From contig OX940861.1 of NCBI GenBank assembly GCA_954871525.1, forward strand, positions 41,429,201 through 41,493,200: a stretch of DNA of 64,000 nucleotides. Direction: 5' to 3'. Below the pieces are notes generated by a model. It saw nothing but the letters and a program-made list of their open reading frames with translations. It had not been told where the DNA came from and ran no database searches. This document shows, in pieces, positions 35,641 to 48,301 of the stretch (its first letter is position 1; each line of letters starts with the position of its first letter). A program made the translations under genes and the position numbers. The DNA comes from Parietaria judaica (Eukaryota > Streptophyta > Magnoliopsida > Rosales > Urticaceae).

Positions 35641-36700
35641 TGATAAGTACCGAAAAGAGCTACAATTTATATAGTTTAATTGCCGATAATTGTGAAATTA
35701 TTAGGATAAAGCTCTGGCAATTATACTAATTACACTACGAATCACGGTTGAGATTAATTTTTGTGACTTTACCTATTTGTCTAGATTTAACTTGTTTTTA
35801 TTTGAATTGATTTTATTGTGGTACTTTTCAGGAAATAAATAAAACAACAAGGACCAATGGAGCAAATACATAATACTTGTTCAATGAAGAAGTCGCATGA
35901 TCAGAGCCACATCATATATCCAATGCACACAAGTCAAAGGCCAATGAGAGCAATCAATAGAAAATATAGATCGAATAAGTTAAAATTGGAAAGAAATTAG
36001 CAAATAAGGAAACAACCAAAGCATAAATCAAGGACAATCTGCCAACCGAATACATCGCATTCCAATACTATATAAATATGAAGCCTTAGGGTTTTATGAT
36101 ATTCAGAATTCGGCAGAGAGCAGAGAGAAAAGAGTTTTAGGGTTAAGTTCTAATTTTCTTCATCTAGCTTGGAGTTATCATGTCAAGCTCCGGCTAAAAC
36201 TCGCGGGTTAGCTACGGATGAATTTTATTGTTTAGTTTTTCTGTACCAAGTTTCAATGCAATTTTTATTCTTGATTCAAGTATTGATATGTTCAAGTCGT
36301 TTAAGAGTTTATTAAATTATGCGTTTCTATTATACATATAATTCTAGTCATGCTCTTATTATGTGGATTTTATTATGCATGAATTTTATAGATTTCTTCA
36401 AACCTTTTTCATATCAAGACATTATTTTAGGTGAAAATTTAGGTATTGAAATTGGTATCGCATTAACGACACAATAAAAGGATTCCCGAAGCTAACCGTT
36501 TTCTCATATATTCTCATCGTTGAATTTAAATATTTTTCTTCTCTTTAAAAATCAATTGTTTTTATTCTTCTCGTTTCTTTTAACGTTTGTTCTTGGTGAA
36601 AGTTTCTCTTAATTTTTGCTTCCTCGTGGATACGACTCCGCTTTCCTTGTGCTACACAACGACCGCTTAGCGAGAGCACTTTTTGAGCGTGATCACGAGA
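35640..36700 (+). mobile_element. Possible decayed LTR
   Basis: A TATA-like CTATATAAATATGAAGCC at about 36069-36085 is followed by an AGAGAGCAGAGAG leader, an AGGGTTAAGTTCTAATTTTC stretch, and further right CCTCGTGGATACGACTCCG and ACAACGACCGCTTAGCGAG. These resemble the R/U5 ends of several plant LTRs. No matching partner, primer-binding site or target duplication was found, so the limits are approximate. Confidence 0.35.
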
Positions 36701-37140
36701 CAATTTCAACTGCATGATGTAGTTGTAGTTACGGCCGTAACTGTCGATACAGCTGTAGCACCAATACCCAACACAAGAAATAACACATAAAATAAAACGC
36801 TCTGATTCGTGTTCGATCTCCAACCTCGATAATGACGGTAAGTCTGTGTCTTCGTTGACCAGCGTTACTTCGGATTCTCCGGCATAGGGATAACCCTTCT
36901 GTTTGTAGCTCGTATATATGTTTCATCAACGCCATGAACACTTTTATGCTCCAGATTTTTAAGAAGCAATTCAAGAAGTTCGTAGATGAAAAACCAGAAC
37001 ATCGAAGTTTATTAGGAATACTGGGGTGAGTATTCATCGATTAATTTTTTGAGTTTGAGTTCATCCATGGTTGAGAGAGACTCGTCGGACTCACGATACA
37101 TGTTGAATCTAATATAATAAACGTAAGCTTTGTAAATTAA
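36701..37140. other. Spacer, nothing recognised
   Basis: Moderately AT-rich sequence with short ORFs on the minus strand that match no family I know. No splice-supported gene is visible. Confidence 0.3.
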
Positions 37141-37290
37141 CCTCTAGTGCAGTGGTAAATTGTAATACAAACTAGTCTATCTAGCGATGTATATTTATAG
37201 TTCGAGTCCTAGAGCAAATAAGACCTTTTATTCCATCCCCTTTAGCTATATATACAGTTTATATATATATATATATATATTATTCTCAAA
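37141..37290 (+). repeat. Possible tRNA-derived SINE remnant
   Basis: A polymerase III A-box-like TAGTGCAGTGGTAA at about 37145-37158 and a B-box-like AGTTCGAGTCC at 37199-37209, about 50 bp apart as in tRNA genes. No cloverleaf can be drawn, so it is not a tRNA. A TA microsatellite follows at about 37257-37280. Confidence 0.35.
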
Positions 37291-39371
37291 TAGAAATCTT
37301 ATATATATTTCTTTGTTTTTGTAATTTATTATTATAAATTAAATTCCACATTTTTTATTTATTCTTAAAATATAATTTTTAAATGATAAATAATTTAGTA
37401 TTGTAAATGATAATTAATTGTAATTTTTTTATCAATTTTTCGTATCTCTCAGCTTTATAAATATTTCATCATCCCATCAAATGTTTTGATCTTATTTTCT
37501 TCTTTCATATCACTACCATTGTTTTATTAGTTCACCTTTCTAATATTTCGGCAATAACCGGAGGACTTATCGGTGAATTGTGAAAAGTTTTTCAAAATTT
37601 TATATAAAATAATTAAGTTTGCACCCCTGCACCCGCCTTGTCCGGACGGCGACGGCGCGCGTGTGTGATGGTGATGGATTTGTGTGAGTCATCTCCCTTC
37701 CACAAAAGTGGGTGACCCCAAGAGCCCAAGTCCTTGTCCCAAATATCTGGTATATAAACATCACAAAACTCTTGTTATCTATCCATGCAGGACTCTATCT
37801 AAGGAGGTAAACTAAGTGCAACTAAAATTTCACACGAACTTGATTTATATTATGTTATTTTTGTATGAGACTTTCATTATGTTTATGTTTTGTGACATTA
37901 GTATTTTATGTTATGTTTTGAGTGTAAAGTATGTATGAAAATATTTTATAGGTTTTCCGTCGATAAATCCATCGATAACCGATTAATTCATTGATAAGTT
38001 CGATAAGTTTTGATAACGGCAAGCGATAATTTTTCTAGGCTTTCCATCAATAAATTCATCGGCAAACGATTAGTCCTTCGTGTTGAAACATGAATTTCGT
38101 GTATTGAGTATTTAATTATCCATGATTTCGATTTGTCTATTTATGGAAATTATTGTCGTCATTGATGTCATGACAGCTGGTAAGTATTTCACGAAAGTAT
38201 CTAAGTCGCATCCTCAATCAAGGAGTGATTGAGTCGACCTCTCCCTGCAGTTATTGATGGATATCACGCTGGAGTTAATGAAGATTATTGCGTGATGATT
38301 CTAATCAGTGGAGAGAATCAGGAGCTGATTTATGGAAAGTAATTAGTGTGCAACTCCTATATGTCCCGGCTGATGAGGTCCTATTTCGTTAGCACTTACA
38401 GAGATATTCTCTAAAACCTTCGGGAGAAGTAAATCAGAGGACGGGACTTTCATAGCTGATTGTTTGCAAGGGGATCTTGCATTTCATCAAGAGTTCACGT
38501 GTTGGATGTCAAATCTGTTGGTGCGACAACAAGGGGGAGTTTCCTTTATATGCTTTGGGTCCATATGATTTACTGTTTGTAATCATCTCTTATAACTCTT
38601 GGTTTATTAATCTGGGTGAGTGCCCCGCAGAAGTAGTGACAGGAAGTCCGAACTGCGTTACCAAAAAGTATTGGTGTTCATTTACTTTTCTGCACTCGCT
38701 TTATTCCTATCGTTCACGTTCATAACGTCATATTATATGTGCAACGCGAAAATGCGTCTTTACACTTCGATAACGGCATACACTTTATCCGCAAAAATGA
38801 CATTTTGAACCTTGGCATAAGGTATACTTTTGATAAATTTTGAACTTTTTTTTTTACTGCAAACATCTATTTTAATGATAAATGGGAAAATGACGGTTTA
38901 GGTATGCAAAGTCATTGGAAAGTTGACGGTAAGTTCTCTCTTTTTTATGGCGAAGTTGCATGACTTTTATTTTGTGTCTTCCACCATATTTTCGTCCAGA
39001 ATTGTGTTGTCACATTTTAAAACTCATTATATATACCATTGGTTATCATTGATAAATCAGTTTAATTTTTTATAATTAAAATGGTATATTTAATGGGTTT
39101 AACAACGTGACACGTGATAAGGTTAGGGGGGAAACATAACAGAAGATTCAAAATAAGAATTTGCTAACTTTCACCACCTAAAAACATAGAAACTTAATAT
39201 CAACTTTCATAAACTTTGAGTACTTATGCCACCATTTTTTCTTAATAAATTATTGTTATTTTGAGGCATTTTTTACGGTCTATGTCAAAATTTTAGTGCT
39301 AGATGTTGACAAAGTGGTGAAAAAATTGAAAATAATATAGCGACGAGACGACGTCGCAACATGGTTATAGC
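37291..39371. other. Gene-poor spacer
   Basis: AT-rich. Includes a pair of similar stretches at about 37945-38060 (TTTTCCGTCGATAAATCCAT and TTTCCATCAATAAATTCATC). At about 38150-38760 there is a polypurine-like AACAAGGGGGAGT (38527) and a pyrimidine-rich tail, possibly an old LTR fragment in + orientation. No intact gene seen. Confidence 0.3.
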
Positions 39372-39379
39372 CTTTAGGG

Positions 39380-39668
39380 TAGAGCTGCAACTCACGGTTC
39401 AACGATGGGTCGCGACCTAATCGCCGGAAATCGCCGGTGGCGCCGTCGCGATGCGTCGTGACCCGGCAGCTCGCGATGCATCGCGATGGAGAGAGAGAGA
39501 GAGTTGTATGTGAGACAGAGAGAGAAAGAGGGAGAGAGAGCATCGCGACGGCCAAGCTCCTCGCAATTGATCGTGATTTTGGACGCCGAATCGCGACGAA
39601 TCGCGAACCTCTGGTGGCCGTCGCGAGACGTCACGAACCAAGCCATCGCGTCGCCAGTTGCAGGTCTA
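39380..39668. mobile_element. TCGCGA-rich hAT-type MITE, copy A
   Basis: A 289-bp element with ends TAGAGCTGCAACT and (reverse complement) TAGACCTGCAACT, flanked by a perfect 8-bp duplication CTTTAGGG (39372-39379 and 39669-39676). It contains eight TCGCGA palindromes and a GA-rich centre. The 8-bp duplication and TAGAGCTGCAA ends indicate the hAT superfamily. No coding sequence of its own. Confidence 0.9.
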
Positions 39669-39676
39669 CTTTAGGG

Positions 39677-40721
39677 TAATATTCCCACTTAAATTTTGGC
39701 ACGTTTTCGCCCACTGCCGATATGCTTTTAGCGACGACAAATTGGTTAAATGTGTCATTGATATAAGCCTTTTGGAGATGGCTAATTAAAACCTGATAGT
39801 ATTTCCTATTTTATCTCTCTCTAATGTCTGTCGCTCCGCTGTGCTCCGGCCACCGCTGTCCCTGTCGGACCTCCTCGCAACCCCCAATGGACCTCCAGGC
39901 GCGGTTGAAAATTATGTAGATGAATCCTGAAACTGGTGAGTGGTGAGGCTGTAAACATGGTCATGGATGCAAGTTGAAGGGAGCTTATAAATAACTATAC
40001 GGCATAAAACTTGAGTCTAAAAATATTACAACAATTATAAACAATTTATGAAAAGTAACTAATGATCTGTTTTCGTTTTTTATATATACAAAATTAAAAA
40101 ATTATGACTACAATAATTATGAGAGGTGATACAACGCTCTAAGATTGGTCCCAATTTCATTGATTAATAAGAAGAAAAAAAGGGCATATGAGTTATTAAT
40201 TGGTAGTTTGGACTTTTGAGTTTTGGTAGATACTAGGTATATATAGTAGATCATCTTCGTCTGCCTTTCTTGTCTCTTCTATAATCATTTTAAGCACGTG
40301 TAAATCATTGGCAGCTTGTCGACCAAGAATTAGACTGTTCGTAAAAATCTTGTTAGTATTGATTATAGAATTGGTATTTCTCGGTAAGCTTACTATGAAA
40401 CGGGATGTTTTGAATCAAAGACGACGAAAAAAAAAAGAAGGTAAAAGACACAAAAATAAATATATTTTTAAAAGTTTACTCTTAATTTGTTATTGGCGAA
40501 TGAAGACTATAATAAAATAAAGAAAGACAAGAAAATAGTTTTAATTTCGGCGAATTAGGAGGATAACTATACTCAGTGGTAAAAAAAAAAAAATACAACA
40601 GTTACAAAACGATTTCTTATTAGTAAGTAACTGTTTCTATAAGTTTAATAAAATTTAAAAAAGTTATGACTGTAATAATGATGTGACGAGGAGATCAACG
40701 CTCCAAGATATGGTCCCAACT
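39677..40721 (+). other. Spacer with two more GAGGAGAT repeats
   Basis: Third copy of the dispersed repeat at about 40090-40330 (ACAACGCTCT, TTGGTCCCAA, AAGCACGTGTAAATCATTGG) and a fourth, shorter one at about 40655-40730, into which the LINE is inserted. No gene seen. Confidence 0.45.
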
Positions 40722-43060
40722 TCATTGATAGTCTTTTGCGAGGCTAATGAAGTGTGTTGCAATGTTATTCGCTCTCTTTTATCCACTTACGAGAAATAGA
40801 GCTGCAAGTCGCGATGCGTGAGGCGTGTTCGCGATGCGTCGCGATGCGGGAAGGGACGTCGCGATTAATCGCGACTAGCTGGCGGGAATCGCGACTCATC
40901 GCGATGCGGAGCAACAGTGCGAGGGAATTGGTCTCGTCCAATGAGAGCGCGCCACCGAGGCATCGCGACTCATCGCGACCTCCCCCCACTGCGACTTCTA
41001 CAGTGACGATTTTTGGCGATTAAGTCGCGACTCGTCGCGACACCGCGAGTTGCAGCTCTAACGAGAAAGGTTCGGGCCAAGTGGTCAATATGGATAAATC
41101 GATGATGTGTTGCTCAACCAATGAGGAGTCGGTGGGCCATTTGGCAAACATCCTCAATATGGTAGTTGTCGAGAGGCTTGAATCTTATCTCGGACTCCCG
41201 ACCCACGTCGGGAGGCAAAAAGTGGCAACCTTTCGCAACCTCACAAACCGAGTCAATAAGAAACTTCGGGCGTGGAAAGCTAACTTATTCTCGGCGGGAG
41301 GACGTGAGGTTCTTGTGAAAGCAGTGATCTAAGCAATACCGACGTATACTATGAGCCTTTTCCGAATACCGTCCATCACTATTGATGAACTTCATAGACT
41401 TATAGCTCGATTTTGGTGGGGCGGCACGGAAGACAAGCGAAAAATCCATTGGAAACGATGGGAGCTCATTGCAAAACCGAAAGCGGATGGAGGTCTTGGT
41501 TTTAAAGATCTTGGCGATTTCAACCGTGCCCTCGTGGGCCGACTAACTTGGCGTATCCTCCAACATCCCGAATGCTTGATGGCACGAGTTCTCAAGGCAA
41601 AGTATTTTCCCGCAACCTCGGTACTCGATTTTGAAAGTAAGGCGCATTTTTCCTTTCTTTGTAAGAGTCTCTATTAGGGACGAGATTTGGTACGGCGTGG
41701 GATTAGGTGGCAAATCGGGAACGGGAATCTAAGGGCTTTCTCACAACCTTGGATCCCGAGAGCCGGAGCCTTTTCCGTGGTCACCGGAGAGCCGGACGAT
41801 GGATATCCATGGAGAGTCGCCGACTTTATAAAGGAAGGAAGGTGGGACCATGATTTGGTCCGAAACTTTATGTGCCCGTACGATGCCGAGACAATCTTGA
41901 AGATTCCGTTGGGCCATGAGGATTATAAGGACCGCTTAGTGTGGCATTTTGAAGAGGATGGGCTTTATACGGTGAGGTCGGGCTATCGGCTTGCAAGATC
42001 GAGCACCCACGGTGGTCCATCGTGTTCGGATCCTCAAGAACCACGTTGGTGGAAAGTTATGTGGAGCCTTCAAATCCCGCCTAAAGTCAAATACTTGATT
42101 TGGCAGACGTGGTTCAAAGCTTTACCTACTTTTGGAGCGCTAAGAGGAAGAGGCGTGGATTGCTTGCCGTTTTGCAAATTTTGTGGGGCGCTTCCGGAGG
42201 ATGGGCTACACGCTATTTGGGGATGTGAGCGAGCACAAGCAATTTGGAGAAGCTCCACGTTGCATCGGTGGGTCGAAAAAATGGGGGCGATACCCATGAG
42301 AGAACTTTTCCTTCGTGCGATGGATAATCTCTCTTTGGCGAACTTAGAGCTTTTTTGTGGTCTCGTTTGGGTGGCTTGGACGAATCGGAATCTCAATTTT
42401 TTTGAGAATTACTCCAAGAGGCCAGAGATTTGGATCGAAGAGGTCGTGAGTTGGTTTTCAAGCTTTAAAGCGGGTGCTAGAAGCTCGGAGTTGAGCCTGA
42501 ACATAGACAAGCCGGCTAGACAACGTGCTTGGACCGGGGCGGAGGACGGGGGGCTCACCCTCAATGTGGATGCGGCTTGGGTGGAAGCTTATGGGCTCAC
42601 GGCGGTAGGTGGAGTCATAAGAAATGATCGAGGCATGGTTTGCGGTGTCACGGCCTCAAAGTTAGGTGCGGTAGATTCGGCTTTAACGGCGGAATGCTTG
42701 GCTATCCTCCATGGGCTTCAATTTGCTCTTGACCGTGGGTGGCAAATTTCGGTGGTGGAATCCGATTGCCTCCGGGCCATCCAACTTGTTAAGGGGAATC
42801 ATCTTAATAGTTTGCAAGGGCCGATCCTAGCGCAAATTGACACGTTGATCAAGAGGGTGGTGCCGTCCGGCACACTTCGTTGGATTCCAAGACATTGTAA
42901 CGCGGTTGCTAATTTCCTAGCTAAATCGCGTATCCCCGAGGGGACTACGGATTTTTGGTCGTGTAATTGCCTGGAGTGGCTTGACAAAGTCGTACAACGG
43001 GATTTAACTCCCTCTCTTTAATGAAATCTTCCTCCTTCAAAAAAAAAAAAAAAAAAAACT
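40722..43060 (+). mobile_element. 5'-truncated LINE (L1-like) with poly(A)
   Basis: ORF2 remnant on the + strand starting just after the RT FADD motif (IVFCEANEV, then LLSTYEKGSGQVVN across the inserted MITE). It continues through the thumb (ESYLGLPTHVG), the zf-RVT region (WWKVMWSLQIPPKVK, FCKFCGALPEDGLHAIWGC at about 42170-42230) and a C-terminal RNase H (LTLNVDAAWVEAYG, WIPRHCNAVANFLAKS), ending at 43021. A 20-A tail follows at 43039-43058. Stops at about 41332 and 41677 break it. The exact 5' junction lies within TTCATTGATA, shared with the repeat it entered. Homologous to the LINE at 57771-61897. Confidence 0.9.
40797..41060. mobile_element. TCGCGA-rich hAT-type MITE, copy B, nested in the LINE
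   Basis: A 264-bp element with ends TAGAGCTGCAAGTCGCGA and (reverse complement) TAGAGCTGCAACTCGCGG, flanked by a perfect 8-bp duplication ACGAGAAA (40789-40796 and 41061-41068). The duplicated bases are LINE codons for YEK; removing the element restores the LINE frame. It contains eleven TCGCGA palindromes. Confidence 0.93.
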
Positions 43061-43690
43061 CAGAAAAAATGGCATGTTGGTTATTTAAATAGAGAGGGCG
43101 AATATTAATAGACCATAAATTTTAAAATAAAACGAGACTATCAAACTAATATTATACATTACATTATAACTATCTTTTATGAACTTTCAGTTTATGAAAA
43201 TAGTTCATTACGGTCTCTATATGATTAGAATTCTACGTGTTGTTACGGTCTCTAATCGAACCACTAGTTAAAATTTCAAGCGAAACCACTTAGTAGTTTG
43301 GGAGATAAAAATACATGAAAATTAATCATCGTAGAATTACGAAAATAAAAATAGTTAAGATGATAAACAAGACCATACGTCTATGATGACTTCAATTGTT
43401 AGGTAATTATGGCTGATGAGATAAAGAACTCAATGAGTTTTCTCTCTTTTCTATCTAGAGAGATTTCAAATTTTTTAGGAGAATGAAGTATGTAGAAAAT
43501 ACGAGAATATGATGAAACTTTTGCCTACTGAAGTCAGCAACACACTTTACACGTATCACCACAGAACGACTTGAGCCAACTAAGTTCAATTGATAAGTGT
43601 CATTTATATTATTATGTAAATTATAAATTCAAACAAATATAAATATATATATATATGATACAATTATATGCACATTTTTAAATTATTAAA
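43061..43690. other. AT-rich spacer
   Basis: No gene seen. A weak tRNA-like pair (AGTTCAATTGATAAGT near 43584 and AAATTCAAAC near 43626) could be a decayed SINE; a TA-rich run lies at about 43640-43660. Confidence 0.3.
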
Positions 43691-44930
43691 AATATGAGCC
43701 AAAAAATAAAAGTTAAGAAACACGAGGCCCGAACACCGAAGACCACCTTCCAATGACCTGTGCCTACGAAGACGACCTTAAAAGGTTCCCGACAACACCA
43801 TGAGGTTATGGCGAGCTTAGAGGGTCCCCGACAAGGCGATAACCACATTAGAGGCTCCTCGACGACGTCCTCGCAAAGAAAAGCTTTTCAAGCAACGATA
43901 GGCCCCCTAGGACTTAGTCTTCAACGACATACTCGCCCAGGCAAGCTCGTAGGTCGACGTGCAACACCTCGTCGACAAACTCAGCAAAGAGTAGTTTCTC
44001 AAGAACATCAAACAACAAGACAAACAAAGTTCACGAGGATGCTAAGGATGCTCCAAAGACGCCTTAGGACCCGACATACGAGCTCGCAGAACACACGAAG
44101 GGGATCAAGACGACGTACCAGGCGCCAGACGAGCCCCGAGCCTGTCGAGCAAACTCGGCGAGCTCTCCCTAGCAAGGTCCCATGAATTTTGGCTAGTAGC
44201 ACTTAAAAAGAATATTCCTTTTAGATGCCCCCAAAAGTAGAACACATTTGAACACATTCTCTCCTCAGAGCTTCTCTCAAAGTTTCTCTCTCTAGAATTC
44301 ACCCTCTTCTCTGTGACTTCTTCGAGCAGCGCTCGTCCCCAACTTAGCTCCTGGGTCCGCCTCTGAAGCTCACCAGGAAGGTCGACTTTGAGCTAAGACT
44401 CGCCAAGAAGGTGAGTTTCGGGCCAAAGATCGCCATATAGGTTATCTTCATCTGGAAGGTTGCCAAACAAGCCGCCTTCACTTCGAAGCTCGCCAAACGG
44501 GCCGCCCTCACCTTGAAGCTCGCTAGGAAGAACAGTTTCGCACCAAAGCTCGTCTCAAGCTCAACTCTTGATGACGCCTCCATCGGAACTCTCTAGATCC
44601 TCAAGATCACGCTCCCTCTCGACCATGTCTCAAGATATCCTATCCGCAGAAGATCTCACCCCACGAGGGTTCACTCCTTCATCAGGGGCATCCGTCCTCT
44701 GATTTCACTAACCTGAACTACATGATGACCTGATTCCGAAATGATACGTAGGCAGCTCTGCTATAAGTGATGGGGTCCGGCATCATACTTTCTTTCTTGT
44801 AGGCCCTCCCATGTCGCTGATACATCGCCGGGGATAGGAAAACATCAAGAAAAGCTCGACGTCTTGCCGGAGAGGACGTTGTCATGATTTTCACCAAAAT
44901 CGAGACATTAGTCAACCCTTATTAACGCCA
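43690..44930 (+). mobile_element. Gypsy LTR-like sequence related to the LTR at 2729-3870
   Basis: Shares with the LTR at 2729-3870 a stretch near its right end: GATGACCTGATTCCGAAATG and TACGTAGGCAGC here, against GATGACCTGATCCCACATAG and TACGTAGGCAGC there, followed in both by a GGCATCA motif. Upstream it has repeated AGCTCGCCA(G/A)(G/A)AAGG units (44360-44530). The TG...CA ends could not be fixed; probably a solo LTR. ORFs here are repeat-derived and not genes. Confidence 0.5.
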
Positions 44931-46590
44931 CCTTTGACTGCGTGGACTCGAACCATGGACCAATTTCTAAGTTAATCAAATTTCGTGCATTAACAATAAT
45001 ATATTCATGGAGCTTAAAATATATATATAGATAAATTAAGATTTTTATCGATATTATTGTAACCAAATACCTATATGAAATTTGTTATAAAGGCAAGTTT
45101 TATCTTTTAAAATGGATAATCAATTTTTCTTGATAAAAATATGAAAATGCACTATTCGATCAATTATTTATAAAATACCGCACCGAAACGCCATTGTTCT
45201 CACGCCTACATTTTTCGAATACATTCAATGGCTACATCTGACATCAAAACAGTGAGGCCGCCATCTGGCACAAAGTCCCTTTTTAACTTATCAAAAAATA
45301 TAGTTAAGTAAAAATTAAGTTAACATCGAGTGATTTGAAACTCAGATTACCACTTCTCCATTTATCGGATATGCCCCAACATTTGGACATTACCTACCTA
45401 AACCACTGTAACCGAGGTGTAAGTCAGTGTTTAATCTTTTTTATTAGTGACCAAATGTGTAGTTGAGTACTCCCGCTCACAAAGTTAATGATATATCAAC
45501 CTTATTTCTAGTTTGCTTTTACGCTTCTATTAATATCATAACCAGTAATAAGGCGAGTAACTAAACCTTGATCTCTCAGATCCAGTAAAGTTCCATGGCA
45601 TAAACAATTTATGTATTTATATTACCTGATTTATGACTCATCCAAACCTATTAATTTATGAACTGTGTTTTTTTTTACTATCATATAATACTCATCAGTT
45701 ATCAGATTAGCCATAAAAATCTCTTCGCCACTAACAAACAACGGTTTTTAAATGCCTATAATTTACCCGTTTGTTAAACCGCAACCCATCAACTAACCCA
45801 TGAAATTGGATCACCGGTTGCTTTGACCTTGGCATAAACACACTGAACAGATGGAAAACAAAAGAAATATGTAAATGATCAAAAATTTCCCGATCATAGA
45901 AAAGAATGGTTCTACTGTTCTTAGATGTTAACTCGTTCAGCTTATGGTCTCAAAACTGAATCAACAATCCTAGAGCTTCAAGATAGTAAATTCATACGCT
46001 AAAATAGCGCCAATCGCAACTATTCAACAAGCCACCAAACACGAGTCGCTCAATTCCGGTACATCGTAAATTGCATCAGCAGTAAGGGGAAAATACAGGT
46101 TACCTGGTGCAGTACCCAAAGCTTCAATCCTGAATGGTAGTTAATGTTGATGAAATCCGCTCTTCCGAGTTGGAGCTGATTCCACGAATGAAACGCAAAG
46201 CAGAAGCTACTAAACAAAAATAAATGACGATCTGGACATCTCACAATCCCAAAATTCCTAAAACCTAGATACGTTTATTAGTTAAAAGTTAAAACCAAAA
46301 TCTTCCAAACACGTTGCAGGTCGTATTAAGCAATACTGAACGAGTACAAGAAACGCAATTAGAGTAACACAAAATTTTAATAAAAATCCATAAATATAAT
46401 CCAAAATCTTAAAGGGAAAAACAACAGGCCGCGCTAGCATAAACAAATTCAAAACATATCTTAGCCGATCATCGACTCCTTTCGTATGAGAAAAGTGAAA
46501 CCGAAACAAAAACAACGACTTAAATTACATCTTCTCCCAATAGTGAACAGCTGAACCTAACTAGTAGAGAGCTCTTCAGCGACAATTCAA
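44931..46590. other. Gene-poor spacer and 3' UTR of RPS27
   Basis: AT-rich sequence with only short unsupported ORFs. The last ~150-200 bp is the probable 3' UTR of the minus-strand ribosomal protein gene. A B-box-like GGTTCGAGTCC on the minus strand at about 44947-44957 has no convincing A box. Confidence 0.4.
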
Positions 46591-47151
<561 letters not shown>

Positions 47152-47210
47152 TTTTGGAGTTGGGAGAGGAGGTTTCGAGGGTTTCAGAGATTGAGAACGC
47201 AGAGAAGAAG

Positions 47211-47219
47211 AAACCCTAG
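47211..47219 (+). promoter_or_regulatory. Telo-box in the RPS27 upstream region
   Basis: AAACCCTAG, 60 bp upstream of the start codon. Telo-boxes (AAACCCTA) are common in plant ribosomal protein promoters, where they mark growth-linked expression. Confidence 0.55.
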
Positions 47220-47557
47220 GCAGAGGAGGCGGGAGAGAGTGAGAGCAAACAAGAGAAGCGAACTACGATATAATATATATCAAGCGCCAATCTGAATCGT
47301 TGGATTAATAGAATCGATCCTGACCTTTGATTTAGTGTTTCGAGCCACGTCACTAAATTCTCTATTTGGCTTGGCTTCAGTTCTGTTCTGATATACTTTT
47401 GGATTTATTTGCGGCGAAAATACTCACGGTTTTAAATCTGTTGTACTTAATACTTTTTTGTACTATTTTTTAAGGTCGGATCCATCCTTAACAGTCCACG
47501 GACCTAACTTGGGAAGAGACAGCCGACGGGAAGAATCAAGAGTGACGACGGCCATAA

Positions 47558-47700
47558 GATCGAAGGTCGACGAGAGGAGTCGATGACGATGGCTGGTCAC
47601 AGGATCGAGGGTCGACGAGAGGAGTCGACGACGACGACGGGCCACGAGGCCGAAGGTCGGCGGGAGGAGTCGAGGACGATGACGGATCGTAAGCTCGACG
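47558..47700 (+). repeat. 45-bp GC-rich tandem repeat in the solo LTR
   Basis: About three copies of GATCGAAGGTCGACGAGAGG followed by AGTCGACGACGA-type sequence, starting at about 47558, 47603 and 47648, with decay in the third. ORFs across it are repeat artefacts. Confidence 0.75.
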
Positions 47701-47995
47701 AGAGAAAGGTCCAAGCCCCACAAAAGAAGGGAGACGTCAAGTGTCGACGAGAGGCGTCGACAACAGAGCTTGCAGTGCCGAATGACAGCCGACGTGACGT
47801 GCATTTAATGAGGCCCATACCGACATCACCTACCCAGTGTGGCCGGATTCCCCAAATCACGCAAAGCATGAGTTAACCATGCTTTACTCAAATCACTCCT
47901 AGGGAAACTAAGTGATTGGATGCGACAATGGGCGGGAAAGATATGGAAAGACAAATGTAAGCTCTATAAAAGGCAAGTCAAGCCTCATTTGTAGG

Positions 47996-48301
47996 TAGAG
48001 CTGCAACTCGCGACTCCAATCTCAGAATCGCGACGAGTCGCGATGTTCTGGTGGGAGTCGCGACGCATCGCGACGCGAGGCGTGGAGTCGCGACGAGTCG
48101 CGATTCCTGCGCGTCGTCACGATCCCGCTCTCTCCCTCTCTCTCTCACTCTCTCTCACTCACACAATCACTCTCTCTCTCTCTCTCGATCAACATCGCGA
48201 CGAGTCGCGACTCCACTCGCCGCGACGCATCGCGACTCGTCTTCTCGCGATTTTGGCGAATTCCATCGCGACGCGTCGTGGAGTCGCCAAACGCAGCTCT
48301 A
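47996..48301. mobile_element. TCGCGA-rich hAT-type MITE, copy C
   Basis: A 306-bp element with ends TAGAGCTGCAACTCGCGA and (reverse complement) TAGAGCTGCGTTTGGCGA, flanked by a perfect 8-bp duplication TTTGTAGG (47988-47995 and 48302-48309). It contains twelve TCGCGA palindromes and a CT-rich centre. It lies about 15 bp downstream of the TATA box of the host LTR. Confidence 0.93.

Noticed and set aside
37141..37215. Possible tRNA gene
   Set aside because: A- and B-box-like motifs are present, but acceptor and anticodon stems do not pair.
39392..39679. Overlapping ORFs on both strands in MITE copy A (and likewise in copies B and C)
   Set aside because: The TCGCGA palindromes carry no stop codon in most frames, so all six frames stay open by chance.
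43760..44185. 141-aa basic ORF
   Set aside because: Lies in LTR-like repeat DNA and is R/T/Q-rich low complexity; no conserved motif.
47583..47876. 97-aa and antisense ORFs across 47460-47880
   Set aside because: They translate a 45-bp GC-rich tandem repeat within an LTR and have no domain.
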